From the NCBI GenBank assembly GCA_964503685.1, contig CAZDAW010000008.1, positions 1-64,000 on the forward strand: DNA of 64,000 nt, given 5' to 3'. Under the pieces are notes generated by a model. That model was not told where the DNA came from, did not search any database, and saw only the letters and a program-made list of their open reading frames with translations. Below, piece by piece: positions 16,376 to 25,360 of the stretch (positions within the stretch are counted from its first letter, which is position 1; every line of letters starts with the position of its first letter). The position numbers were made by a program, and so were the translations under genes. Source of the DNA: CAZDAW01 sp964503685 (lineage in GTDB: Bacteria > Chloroflexota > Anaerolineae > Anaerolineales > Anaerolineaceae).

Positions 16376-16404
16376 TTGACAGTTGACTAACAGGGGGGTA
16401 TAAT
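16376..16404 (+). promoter_or_regulatory. Consensus sigma-70 promoter of the S1-domain gene
   Basis: TTGACA (16376-16381) and TATAAT (16399-16404) are separated by exactly 17 bp, a full consensus match. The predicted start is about 30 bases before the S1 gene and its GGGAG ribosome site. Confidence 0.85.
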
Positions 16405-16443
16405 AACCCGTCGCAAATATAAAGTTATTGGGAGAGAAACGCT

Positions 16444-17274
16444 ATGGATGATACAAGCGTTGTTGTAAACGAAAATAAGAATGAGATCAAACCGAAAATG
16501 CAATTTAGCGGAACGGTTAAAAAGATCACACTGGCAGGCGCAGTGATTGATATCGGTCTGGATATGCCTTGCATTCTTCATATTTCTCAGATTCTTGGTG
16601 GAACGGAAGATCAACCCATCAAACGGGTAGAGGATATCATACAGGTAGGTCAAAATATCGATGTCTGGGTGCGGCGGGTTAAGGAAGGCCGGGTCGAACT
16701 TACCATGTTCAAGCCGCTCTCACTGGAATGGCGCGATATTGAAAAAGGGATGGTTGTTAAAGGCAAGGTAACCCGACTGGAAAAATTCGGCGCATTTGTT
16801 GAAATCGGCGCCGAAAGGCCAGGATTGATTCACATCAGCGAAATGGCACACGGATACGTTCGCACACCTTCAGAGATTGTCAAGGAAGGCGACGAAATCG
16901 AAGCCGAGGTTCTGGAAGTCAACCGCCGTAAAAAACAGATCAAACTCAGTATGAAAGCACTCCAGGAAGCGCCTGAAGTGGAAGAAACTCCCAAACCCGC
17001 CGAAGCAAGCAAAAAAGAAAAATCTCCCCGCCGGCGCAAATCCGGGAAGGGTTCCAAATCGGATGAAAGTTACGAAGGCGGAGATGTTGTCGTCGAATCC
17101 TCCACCCCTGGCGAAAGTGATCCTACCTTTATGGAAATTGCCCTGCGAGCAGCCATGGAACGCGCCAACGAGCGTAAAGAATCAGCCGCTCGTTCCAAAA
17201 AATCAAAAAACATTTCCAAAGAACACGAAGATATCTTTGCCCGAACCCTGGGTAATAAGGTAAAAACGAATTGA
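16444..17274 (+). CDS. S1 RNA-binding domain protein
   Basis: A 276-residue protein with two S1 (OB-fold) domains at about residues 15-90 (FSGTVKKITLAGAVIDIGL) and 97-170 (GMVVKGKVTRLEKFGAFVEIG then PGLIHISEMAHGYV). A charged, Lys/Ser/Glu-rich tail of about 100 residues follows and is likely disordered. It resembles short RpsA-like or general-stress S1 proteins rather than full ribosomal S1, which has four to six domains. RNA binding during translation or RNA turnover is expected in the cytoplasm. It is monocistronic, with a consensus promoter and a strong intrinsic terminator, suggesting high expression. Confidence 0.85.
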   Translation: MDDTSVVVNENKNEIKPKMQFSGTVKKITLAGAVIDIGLDMPCILHISQILGGTEDQPIKRVEDIIQVGQNIDVWVRRVKEGRVELTMFKPLSLEWRDIEKGMVVKGKVTRLEKFGAFVEIGAERPGLIHISEMAHGYVRTPSEIVKEGDEIEAEVLEVNRRKKQIKLSMKALQEAPEVEETPKPAEASKKEKSPRRRKSGKGSKSDESYEGGDVVVESSTPGESDPTFMEIALRAAMERANERKESAARSKKSKNISKEHEDIFARTLGNKVKTN

Positions 17275-17302
17275 CCGGCGCAATTCACCACACCGAAAGA
17301 TT

Positions 17303-17335
17303 ACAGAGACGCTCCCTTGGAGCGTCTCTGTTTTT
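17303..17335 (+). terminator. Intrinsic terminator of the S1-domain gene
   Basis: An 11-bp perfect stem (ACAGAGACGCT, 17303-17313, with 17321-17331), a seven-base loop and a run of five T. Confidence 0.92.
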
Positions 17336-17346
17336 GGAGGCTTATT

Positions 17347-17375
17347 TTGCATAAAGCATTCAGTTATGGTAAACT
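17347..17375 (+). promoter_or_regulatory. Promoter of pyrG
   Basis: TTGCAT (17347-17352) and TAAACT (17370-17375) with 17-bp spacing, followed by a 5' leader of about 28 bases. No pyrG-type C-rich attenuator is visible in this short leader. Confidence 0.65.
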
Positions 17376-17409
17376 CAATTTTTGATACAGAAGGACAAGT
17401 GGAGCTTAT

Positions 17410-19041
17410 ATGGCAACCAAATATGTATTTTTCACTGGAGGGGTAGTAAGCTCAGTCGGCAAAGGCGTAACAGCTGCAGCGATTGGCCGTTTGCTCAAAG
17501 AGCGCGGGCTAAAAGTCGCTGTTCAAAAGCTGGATCCTTATATCAACGTTGATCCGGGCACGATGAGCCCTTACCAGCACGGCGAGGTTTACGTTCTTGA
17601 CGACGGCGCAGAAACTGATCTGGATCTGGGCCATTACGAACGATTTATCGATATTCATCTCAATCGCGTCTGTAATATCACAACCGGACAGGTCTATGCA
17701 GAAGTCATCTCAAAAGAGCGACGCGGCGACTATCTGGGCGGCACCATTCAGGTCATTCCGCACATCACCAATGAAATTAAACGACGCATACTTCAGGTAG
17801 GCAAGGTAACCGGCGCCGACGTGGTGTTGGTCGAAGTGGGCGGCACAGTAGGCGATATCGAATCGCTGCCCTTCCTGGAAACACTCCGGCAAATGCGCGG
17901 CGACCTGGGACGCGAAAATACCGCTTACGTACACGTCACCTGGCTGCCTTATATCGGAGCAACCCAGGAGCTTAAAACCAAACCGACCCAGCACTCGGTC
18001 AGGGAATTGCGCTCGATCGGCATTACACCGGATATGATCGTGGCCCGCTCCGATTACCCTATCGACGAAGGCATACGCGAAAAGATCGCTCAATTTTGCG
18101 ACGTCGAACGTCAGGCAGTCGTCCCTATGGTAACCACCCCCGTTCTGTACGAAGTTCCCCTCTTACTGGAAAAGGCCGGCGTCGGTGAATTGTTGATGAA
18201 ACGCCTTGGCCTGGAAGCCCACTGCCAGCCAGATTGGACGGTCTGGGAAAAACTGGTCAGCAACGTTCGCCGCCCCAAGCCCATCGTCAAAATCGCCATC
18301 GTCGGAAAATATGTGGAGCTTCACGATGCGTATATCAGCGTGAAAGAAGCCGTCACGCACGCAGCATTAAGCGTGGGCGTGGAATCAAAAATCGAATGGG
18401 TGCATTCCTCTGAACTGGAAAAAGGGCGCGGCTGGGATATTCTGAATCAAGTTGATGGCATCATCGTCCCCGGCGGGTTCGGCAGCCGGGGAACTGAAGG
18501 TAAAATTCAAGCTATTCGCTATGCACGCGAAAATCAAATCCCTTACCTGGGACTGTGCCTGGGTATGCAATTAATGGTCGTCGAATTTGCTCGCAATGTT
18601 GCCAATTTCGAAGAAGCTAATTCCACCGAATTCGAACGCAATACGCCCTATCCGGTGATCGATTTAATGCCCGAACAGCGCGATTTACTGGACATGGGGG
18701 CGACCATGCGTTTGGGACTCTATCCCTGTGAGTTGCAGCCAGGTACAAAAGCAGCCAGCGCCTACCAGACTTCTCACATTGAGGAACGCCACCGCCATCG
18801 GTTTGAACTGAATAATACTTACCGGAAAGATTTAGCAGCCAAAGGAATGGTGTTTTCCGGCATCTCTCCGGATGGAAAACTGGTCGAAATCGCCGAACTG
18901 GCAGAGCATCCCTTCATGGTCGGAACCCAATTCCACCCTGAATTTCTTTCCAGACCCAATCGACCGCACCCACTGTTTGTGGCGCTGATGAAAGCCGTAT
19001 GCGATCGGGCCGAGATCGATCTGACAACCGACTCAAAATAG
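17410..19041 (+). CDS. pyrG: CTP synthase
   Basis: A 543-residue enzyme that aminates UTP to CTP using glutamine and ATP, the last step of pyrimidine nucleotide synthesis. The N-terminal synthetase domain begins KYVFFTGGVVSSVGKGVTAAA with its P-loop. The C-terminal class I glutaminase domain has the nucleophile Cys-383 in GLCLGMQL and the His-Glu pair in GTQFHPEF. Length matches the family. GGAG lies six bases before ATG. It has its own promoter and is followed by eno with 47 bases between, containing a weak terminator. Confidence 0.97.
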   Translation: MATKYVFFTGGVVSSVGKGVTAAAIGRLLKERGLKVAVQKLDPYINVDPGTMSPYQHGEVYVLDDGAETDLDLGHYERFIDIHLNRVCNITTGQVYAEVISKERRGDYLGGTIQVIPHITNEIKRRILQVGKVTGADVVLVEVGGTVGDIESLPFLETLRQMRGDLGRENTAYVHVTWLPYIGATQELKTKPTQHSVRELRSIGITPDMIVARSDYPIDEGIREKIAQFCDVERQAVVPMVTTPVLYEVPLLLEKAGVGELLMKRLGLEAHCQPDWTVWEKLVSNVRRPKPIVKIAIVGKYVELHDAYISVKEAVTHAALSVGVESKIEWVHSSELEKGRGWDILNQVDGIIVPGGFGSRGTEGKIQAIRYARENQIPYLGLCLGMQLMVVEFARNVANFEEANSTEFERNTPYPVIDLMPEQRDLLDMGATMRLGLYPCELQPGTKAASAYQTSHIEERHRHRFELNNTYRKDLAAKGMVFSGISPDGKLVEIAELAEHPFMVGTQFHPEFLSRPNRPHPLFVALMKAVCDRAEIDLTTDSK

Positions 19042-19062
19042 CCTGATGAAAGGTTATTTTTT
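19036..19062 (+). terminator. Probable intrinsic terminator of pyrG
   Basis: An eight-pair stem (AAATAGCC/GGTTATTT, one G-U pair), an eight-base loop and a T-run overlap the pyrG stop codon. It is AT-rich and modest, so read-through into eno is likely. Confidence 0.5.
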
Positions 19063-19088
19063 GTAAAAAAAAAATTTAAGGTAAAAAT

Positions 19089-20378
19089 ATGGAAACAACT
19101 ATTGAATCAATATCAGCACTCGAAATTCTGGACTCACGCGGCAACCCCACCGTCGAAGTTGAAGTCATCCTGGCAGACGGCAGTTGGGGACGGGCCGCAG
19201 TCCCTTCAGGCGCTTCAACCGGTGTTCATGAAGCGCTTGAACTGCGCGACGGCGACAAAGAACGTTATAACGGCAAAGGGACGCTCAAGGCAGTCGATCA
19301 CATCAATGAAGAAATTGCCGAAGCACTGATCGGTTGGGATGCCACCGAGCAACGCGCCATTGATATGGCAATGATCGAACTCGACGGAACCCCCAACAAG
19401 GAAAAATTGGGCGCCAACGCCATTCTCGGAACAAGCCTTGCCGTAGCCAAAGCCGCGGCAAATTGTGTGGGGCTGCCACTCTACCGCTACATCGGCGGCG
19501 TGTATGCGCATGTTCTTCCTGTCCCGATGTTAAACATCCTCAACGGCGGCGCGCATACCAACTGGCAGTCCACCGATGCGCAGGAATTCATGGTCATGCC
19601 GCTGAGCGCGCCTTCCTTTACCGAAGGCCTGCGCTGGGGGGCTGAGATCTACCACGCCCTGAAATCAGTACTCAAAGAGCGCGGTTATACGACTCTGGTG
19701 GGCGACGAAGGCGGTTACGCCCCGGCATTGAAAGCCAACGCCGAAGCCGTCGAAGTGATCCTCGCCGCAATCGAAAAAGCCGGTTACCGGCCAGGCGAGC
19801 AGGTTGGCATCGCCCTCGACCCCGCAGCATCAGAACTCTTCGACGAGAAAACTCGAAAATACAACCTGCGCAAGGAAGGCAAGCAGCTTTCCGGCGAAGA
19901 AATGGTCGCCTTCTGGAAGAGCTGGGTGGAAAAATACCCCATTGTTTCCATTGAGGACGGTCTGGCGCAGGATGACTGGGATAGCTGGAAATTAATGGTC
20001 AAGGAACTGGGCGACAAGATTCAAATCGTCGGCGACGATTTACTGGTGACCAATCCCGAACGGGTTCGTCGCGCCATCGGCGAGAAGGCTGCCAACGCAC
20101 TTCTGGTCAAGCTGAATCAGATTGGCTCCCTCACTGAAACCATCGAAGCCGTAGAAACCTGCCATCGCGCCGGCTGGCGGGCAGTCACCTCGCACCGTTC
20201 AGGAGAAACAGAAGATGCAACGATCGCCGATCTCGCTGTCGCACTCAACATGGGTCAGATCAAAACCGGCGCGCCCGCCCGCTCTGACCGGGTGGCCAAA
20301 TACAACCAATTGATGCGCATCGAAGCCGAGTTGGGCGATACCGCTCAATACGCCGGCTGGAGCGCCCTCAAGCGATAA
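19089..20378 (+). CDS. eno: Enolase
   Basis: A 429-residue phosphopyruvate hydratase, the glycolytic enzyme converting 2-phosphoglycerate to phosphoenolpyruvate. Expected motifs are present: SGASTGVHEAL (loop 1), GDEGGYAP, SIEDGLAQDDW, VGDDLLVTN, VKLNQIGSLTET and SHRSGETED. The active-site loop reads HTNWQSTDAQEF, one residue longer than the common HADNNVDIQEF between the catalytic His and Glu. Length is normal. It is followed by a strong terminator. PEP made here would serve the nearby pyruvate phosphate dikinase. Confidence 0.96.
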   Translation: METTIESISALEILDSRGNPTVEVEVILADGSWGRAAVPSGASTGVHEALELRDGDKERYNGKGTLKAVDHINEEIAEALIGWDATEQRAIDMAMIELDGTPNKEKLGANAILGTSLAVAKAAANCVGLPLYRYIGGVYAHVLPVPMLNILNGGAHTNWQSTDAQEFMVMPLSAPSFTEGLRWGAEIYHALKSVLKERGYTTLVGDEGGYAPALKANAEAVEVILAAIEKAGYRPGEQVGIALDPAASELFDEKTRKYNLRKEGKQLSGEEMVAFWKSWVEKYPIVSIEDGLAQDDWDSWKLMVKELGDKIQIVGDDLLVTNPERVRRAIGEKAANALLVKLNQIGSLTETIEAVETCHRAGWRAVTSHRSGETEDATIADLAVALNMGQIKTGAPARSDRVAKYNQLMRIEAELGDTAQYAGWSALKR

Positions 20379-20403
20379 AGCAATACAGTTTACCTCATAT
20401 CAC

Positions 20404-20438
20404 CCCCCTCGAACAATCATGTTCGGGGGGGTTTGTTT
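20404..20438 (+). terminator. Strong intrinsic terminator of eno
   Basis: CCCCCTCGAAC (from 20404) pairs with GTTCGGGGGGG around a six-base loop and is followed by TTTGTTT. Confidence 0.92.
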
Positions 20439-20465
20439 AATTCGAACTCCGATATTAAGTCAATT

Positions 20466-20494
20466 TTTACAGTTAACAAATGGAGTGCTATAGT
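20466..20494 (+). promoter_or_regulatory. Promoter of the chemoreceptor gene
   Basis: TTTACA (20466-20471) and TATAGT (20489-20494) with 17-bp spacing. The 302-base gap between eno and the chemoreceptor holds the eno terminator, this promoter and a leader of about 180 bases. In the leader, CCCCAAA and TTTGGGG segments could pair at long range. I see no gene in it. Confidence 0.6.
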
Positions 20495-20680
20495 AATATT
20501 AATCTTGTGAAAGCGCTGTTAACACCCCAAATACTGTGTTTGGCAGATATCATCGCAACTTGACCTTGCTGCACATCTCAACCAAAAAAGCTTACCAATC
20601 ATCATCAGATCTTTTGGGGCTCAATTTTATCCGTATCCTTTTTACTATTACATAATTAATTCAATTAAAGGTACATTGAA

Positions 20681-22414
20681 ATGGACAAAAAAGAATCAAC
20701 ACGAATCAGATTTGGATTACAACTCATGCTATCTTTAGGGGGAGCTATCACACTAATTCTCATCGCAAATTACATCATTACTTGTTTATCCCTTCCGCCA
20801 TACTTTAGCTTTATTGTTGGTCTCGTTATTCTTGGCGTCTCTATTTTTATCTGCCATCAACTGGTAACGCGCCCATTCAACGCCATTATCGAAGTCGCTC
20901 AAGCATTGACTCAAGGGGATTTAAATAGCCTGAGAGAGGACGTTAAAAATATCGCCCAAAAACGGAACGATGAATTTGGCGATCTCAGCCGGGCCCTTAT
21001 TGAGATGTCTGAAAACTTCAAAGAAAAAACCACCTGGTATGAAGCCATGCTGGATGCGATTCCTTTCCCGCTTTCGGTCACCGACATGGATATGAACTGG
21101 ACTTTCATCAATAAACCGACGGAAGACTTTTTAGGCGTAAAGCGAAAAGATGTCATCGGCCGTCAATGCAATAACTGGAACGCCAATATCTGCAATACTG
21201 AAAATTGCGGCATCGCCCGTTTGCGCAACAACTTCAAACAAACCTTCTTCAATCAGATGGGCGGCGATTTTCAGGTTGACACGTCCTACCTGCTGGATTC
21301 CAAAGGCGAACGGGTGGGGCATATCGAAGTCGTGCAGGATATTTCACGTCTGGTAGCCGGTACACAATACCAGGCCACGGCAGTTGAAAAAATAGGCGGC
21401 TACCTGGGGTTGATGAAAGAAGGTTTTCTGAATTTCAATATAGAAGAATTGCCGGAATCCAACCAGCACACCGAAGAGGTACGCCAGAATCTCATTAAAA
21501 TTAACGAGAGCCTATCTGAAGCCAAATCGATGCTGAGCAAAACCATCAGCCACGTAGCCGATAATGCCACCCTGGTCCAACTGGCCACCGAAGAATTAGC
21601 CATGGCATCAAACCAATCCGGACAGGCAACTGCCCAGATTGCCGCCACAATCCAGCAGGTCGCCAAAGGAATTGCTGAACAAACTGCGGCGGTGACAAAA
21701 GTTGCCGATGTGGTCGAAAACATGAAAAAGATCGTGGATCGGGTTTCGACCGGCGTAAAAGAACAGGCCAATGCCGTCAACCAGGCCTCGCAGGTTGTCA
21801 ATAAGATCACCGGCGCCAGCGGTATTTCTGAGCAGGTCGGCTTTTCAGCAGAGAAGGTGCAGGAACTGGGAAAGCACTCTGAACAAATTGGCGCTATTGT
21901 CAACACAATTGAAGATATTGCTTCACAAACGAATTTACTGGCCCTAAATGCGGCTATCGAAGCAGCCCGCGCCGGTGAACACGGAAAAGGCTTTGCCGTC
22001 GTCGCCGATGAAGTCCGCAAACTGGCGGAAAGATCAAGCGCCTCGACAAAAGAAATCAGCAGCATTATCAGCAACATCCAGACCATTGTACTTGAAGCAG
22101 TAGCGATGACAACCACAGTCGCCAAAGAAATCAATTCCGCATCGGATGAGTTAACCAACGCCATCAACAGCGTCTCCAGAGTGGTGGAAGAGAACACCAG
22201 CGCCGCCGAAAGTCTGGCGGCCAGCGCCAGTGAGGTGATGCAATCTGTTGAAAATATCGCCAGCGTCAGCGAGGAAAATTCGGCTTCGGTTGAGGAAATC
22301 AGCGCTTCGACTGAAGAGATGAACGCTCAGGCAGAAGAAGTGAGCGCCTCTTCTCAATCACTGGCGGATATGGCAAAGAACCTGAAAGAAGTTGTTGAAC
22401 AATTCAAGTTATAG
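20681..22414 (+). CDS. Methyl-accepting chemotaxis protein with cytoplasmic PAS domain
   Basis: A 577-residue chemoreceptor. Two membrane helices near residues 12-60 are separated by only a few residues, so there is almost no extracellular sensor. A HAMP segment (about 62-115) leads to a PAS domain (about 120-230), AMLDAIPFPLSVTDMDMNW onward. This contains an unusual cysteine cluster, CNNWNANICNTENCGI. The signalling hairpin tip reads IASQTNLLALNAAIEAARAGE, followed by FAVVADEVRKLAERS. The receptor probably senses an intracellular redox or ligand signal and controls CheA. No other che genes are nearby. It has its own promoter and terminator. Confidence 0.9.
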   Translation: MDKKESTRIRFGLQLMLSLGGAITLILIANYIITCLSLPPYFSFIVGLVILGVSIFICHQLVTRPFNAIIEVAQALTQGDLNSLREDVKNIAQKRNDEFGDLSRALIEMSENFKEKTTWYEAMLDAIPFPLSVTDMDMNWTFINKPTEDFLGVKRKDVIGRQCNNWNANICNTENCGIARLRNNFKQTFFNQMGGDFQVDTSYLLDSKGERVGHIEVVQDISRLVAGTQYQATAVEKIGGYLGLMKEGFLNFNIEELPESNQHTEEVRQNLIKINESLSEAKSMLSKTISHVADNATLVQLATEELAMASNQSGQATAQIAATIQQVAKGIAEQTAAVTKVADVVENMKKIVDRVSTGVKEQANAVNQASQVVNKITGASGISEQVGFSAEKVQELGKHSEQIGAIVNTIEDIASQTNLLALNAAIEAARAGEHGKGFAVVADEVRKLAERSSASTKEISSIISNIQTIVLEAVAMTTTVAKEINSASDELTNAINSVSRVVEENTSAAESLAASASEVMQSVENIASVSEENSASVEEISASTEEMNAQAEEVSASSQSLADMAKNLKEVVEQFKL

Positions 22415-22434
22415 AAGACAAAAGAATATGCCGC

Positions 22435-22473
22435 AAACGGCTTCTCGAAGATCATTCTTCGGGAAGCCGTTTT
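22435..22473 (+). terminator. Intrinsic terminator of the chemoreceptor gene
   Basis: AAACGGCTTC and GAAGCCGTTT form a 10-bp lower stem extended by CGAA/TTCG pairs, ending in TTTTA. Confidence 0.85.
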
Positions 22474-22511
22474 ACATTCCGATCACGATTTAAGGTTGTC
22501 TATACCTGCTA

Positions 22512-22540
22512 TTGAAAATCCTCTACAAAAACCCTAAAAT
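22512..22540 (+). promoter_or_regulatory. Promoter of the beta-helix protein gene
   Basis: TTGAAA (22512-22517) and TAAAAT (22535-22540) with 17-bp spacing, giving a leader of about 50 bases. Confidence 0.65.
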
Positions 22541-22599
22541 AAATATGGGAGAGTATTAACTTATCCTTTGATTTTTGTCATGTTGATGTGGAGGATATC

Positions 22600-25185
22600 A
22601 TGAACAAGTTAGTTTTAAGAATCTTGTTTTTTTCTATCCTTATCACTGCAATGGCATTATCCAATACCGGCGTCATACCAGTACAAGCAGAAGACATTCA
22701 GCCCCCTCCAATGGAAATACCACCACCGATTGAGTTGCCCGTTCTGGAGCCATTGCCGCAACTGGAACCACCCCCCACCCCGGAATTCGAACCGCCAGAA
22801 TTCGAACCACCCATTACTGATGAACCCATATTAACCGAACCTGATCGAGACGCCCCTACTGTGGCATACTTCTTCGACAGAAGTTCCACGCGGCGCAACT
22901 ACGGCAGCATTATGGATGCGGTTAATCATTTCGTTGCCGAAGATGGTTACGGTTATATCTATATCGTTGGAGGCGGGCCGTACCTTGAAAATCCGACCAT
23001 CAATGCCCACTCGCACCTGCTCGGCATTGTAGATGACGGCGTATCTCCCCTTCCCCAGATTCAGGGTAATTTTAGCGTGCAAGGACAAACAGAGGGTTTC
23101 ATTTTATATAAATTGAATATCGCCGGCCGTGTATTCATAGCCAACACCAAAGGCACGATCAATATCGCTGACACACAAATATCCGGGTCCAGTGCTTACG
23201 GCCTGTCTATTTCCTCTCATACCGGTCCCATCCAGATCACCAACACGGTCATCAAAAACAACGCTTCGTATGGCGCATACCTGAATAACACAGACAGCAC
23301 AAGTAATCAGAGCATTAATATCATCAACAGCGATATCATCACCAATACCTCTTACAATATAATTGCACTATCGGATGGTGATATCATCATTGCCGATTCC
23401 AATTTCGGAGGCAGCGCCAGCTCATACGGCGGATATCTCGATAACCAAACTGGAACCGGAAAGATTTCCCTGACCAATGCAACATTCTGCAACAATAAAG
23501 TCTATGGATTGGCGGCGCTTTCTAATGGCGCCATTAATATCGCCGCCATACGCGCTCGAAACAACGAAACAAGTTACGGAGCGCACATTGATAATGAGAA
23601 TGGCGTTCAACAGGTTACAATTTCAGGTAGCCTCTTCGAATTAAATGGCGGTTTCGGACTTTCCGTTCAATCCAAGGGGGAGATCAGGATCAAAAACACA
23701 TCGGCCCTCCAGAATGGCTCCTACGGCGCCTATCTGGATAATAATAACGGGACCAGCACCGCCAGCGTCACAATAACAGGAAGCTCGGCCAAGAAACCAG
23801 CCGCATTTAACAACAATGCCACTTATGGATTGGGGTTGCTTTCCAACGGTAATGTCGAACTTAACTATGTGACTGCCAATAATAACACTTCCGGTTTTGG
23901 TATAACCGTGAATAACGAGACCGGCGTTGGAAAAGTGCAGGTGTCCAACAGCCAGATGATCGGCAATAGCAATATCGGCCTGGGCATCGAAACCAAAGGC
24001 GCGACAACATTGAACACGATCAACGCCCAGGGCAACCAGATCGGAACAGTTATCAGCAGCACCAACAACACCATCATCAAGAACAGCAAATTCAACGGAA
24101 ACAATAACGGCGGCCTCAATGTCGATACCTCTGGTGAAGTTACTCTGAAGAACTCACAGGCGAAGGAGAACACAGGCGGTTTCGGCGCGTTTATCACGAA
24201 TTCTGATCCGGCTTCAAGCGCCAAAGTTATCGTAGCTGGAAAGAGCGCGAGTAAAAAGGCTAATTTTTCCAACAACAATGCTTATGGTCTGGCCATCCAG
24301 ACTCATGGGCTGATCGATGTTAAAAATGTCGTTTCCGCATATAATACTACCAGTCATGGGGTATATATAGCCAATGATAATCCAGCCACAGAGGTACGCG
24401 TTCAATCCAGTCAATTTAATGAAAACGGAGCGCTGGGTCTCTATATCACTTGCCAGTCGAAAATTACGGTAAAGAACATCACAGGCAAGTATAATAAAGG
24501 CGGGTCGGGCATCTTCCTGTATAACGCCAGCGCCAATAACCCTGTTTTTATCAGCGGCAGCAAGGCGGAATATAATACAGGTGGGGGGTTGTATGTCACT
24601 TCAAATAACACGATTACGGTCAAAAGCGTTTCCAGCCGCAACAATACGGATATGGGCGTTTATCTGATAAATAACGATGCGGGCAACACAGCCGGAATCA
24701 TCGTTCAGGGAAAATCCTCATCGAAAAAATCAAAATTTGACGCGAACAATAATTATGGCCTGATTGCGATGTCAAATGGAGACACGGTCATTAAAAATAT
24801 TTCAATGACTGGCAATCGCTTTGGCGGTTATCTGGACACGAATTCGGGCGCAGGAATGATCACCCTGACGAATGCTGTTATTAATCAGAATCGAGATTAC
24901 GGCCTGACCATTCGTTCAAGCGCGGCTGTCAATCTGAAATCCACGACCGTCAAAGCGAACGGCCTGACCAGCGATTTCAGCGGAATCGACGTGCAGACCG
25001 CAAGCCAACCGGTTACACTCTTGAAGTGTAAGGTGACCGGCAATGGAAAGAACGGCATTTATGCTGACATAGGCGCCAGTACGCTGACATTGATCAAGAG
25101 CAAGGTAATCGGCAACAACCTGTTTGGCGGCGCCGATGATCCAGATATCTTTCTCAACGTAGGCGGCACCCTGATCGTACATTAA
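22600..25185 (+). CDS. Secreted parallel beta-helix repeat protein
   Basis: An 861-residue exported protein. ATG at 22600 is preferred over an in-frame GTG at 22588 because GGAGG lies five bases before it. A signal peptide (residues 1-29, ending PVQAE) is followed by a Pro/Glu-rich linker (about 33-80) and then a right-handed beta-helix of many short coils from about residue 90 to the end. Coils often contain YGL/YGAYLDN steps and Asn-rich turns. Three coils carry a longer insert of the type GxSSxKKxxFxxNNxYGL. No LPXTG, S-layer or membrane anchor is seen. Such folds occur in pectinases, adhesins and surface polymers; no catalytic residues were recognised. Promoter present. Confidence 0.82.
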   Translation: MNKLVLRILFFSILITAMALSNTGVIPVQAEDIQPPPMEIPPPIELPVLEPLPQLEPPPTPEFEPPEFEPPITDEPILTEPDRDAPTVAYFFDRSSTRRNYGSIMDAVNHFVAEDGYGYIYIVGGGPYLENPTINAHSHLLGIVDDGVSPLPQIQGNFSVQGQTEGFILYKLNIAGRVFIANTKGTINIADTQISGSSAYGLSISSHTGPIQITNTVIKNNASYGAYLNNTDSTSNQSINIINSDIITNTSYNIIALSDGDIIIADSNFGGSASSYGGYLDNQTGTGKISLTNATFCNNKVYGLAALSNGAINIAAIRARNNETSYGAHIDNENGVQQVTISGSLFELNGGFGLSVQSKGEIRIKNTSALQNGSYGAYLDNNNGTSTASVTITGSSAKKPAAFNNNATYGLGLLSNGNVELNYVTANNNTSGFGITVNNETGVGKVQVSNSQMIGNSNIGLGIETKGATTLNTINAQGNQIGTVISSTNNTIIKNSKFNGNNNGGLNVDTSGEVTLKNSQAKENTGGFGAFITNSDPASSAKVIVAGKSASKKANFSNNNAYGLAIQTHGLIDVKNVVSAYNTTSHGVYIANDNPATEVRVQSSQFNENGALGLYITCQSKITVKNITGKYNKGGSGIFLYNASANNPVFISGSKAEYNTGGGLYVTSNNTITVKSVSSRNNTDMGVYLINNDAGNTAGIIVQGKSSSKKSKFDANNNYGLIAMSNGDTVIKNISMTGNRFGGYLDTNSGAGMITLTNAVINQNRDYGLTIRSSAAVNLKSTTVKANGLTSDFSGIDVQTASQPVTLLKCKVTGNGKNGIYADIGASTLTLIKSKVIGNNLFGGADDPDIFLNVGGTLIVH

Positions 25186-25223
25186 GCCGGCGAATTTCAT
25201 CGAATCCCTTGTTAATAAAACAC

Positions 25224-25264
25224 GCGTCACCCACAGGTTAATAATTTTTACCCACGGGTGACGC
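25224..25264 (+). terminator. Hairpin downstream of the beta-helix gene
   Basis: A nine-bp perfect stem (GCGTCACCC/GGGTGACGC) with a 23-base AT-rich loop, followed by CTTTATTA. Likely terminator, though the U-run is interrupted. Confidence 0.55.
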
Positions 25265-25325
25265 CTTTATTACCCAATGTTGCTGGCTGGTACAACGCAA
25301 GGCAAACGAATCGATTCTGAACCAT

Positions 25326-25354
25326 TTGACTTTTATGAAAAACCTACATATCAT
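25326..25354 (+). promoter_or_regulatory. Promoter with predicted leaderless start
   Basis: TTGACT (25326-25331) and TATCAT (25349-25354) with 17-bp spacing. The expected start, seven bases on, is the A of the ATG at 25361. Confidence 0.65.
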
Positions 25355-25360
25355 TAAAGC

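Noticed and set aside
21400..22197. A 265-codon open frame antisense to the chemoreceptor
   Set aside because: Its Ala/Ser/Leu-rich pattern mirrors the repeat codons of the receptor signalling domain. No independent start signal.
22900..25185. Possible DNA tandem repeats or CRISPR-like array in the beta-helix gene
   Set aside because: The repeats are at the protein level; nucleotide units are variable in length and sequence and lie in one open frame.
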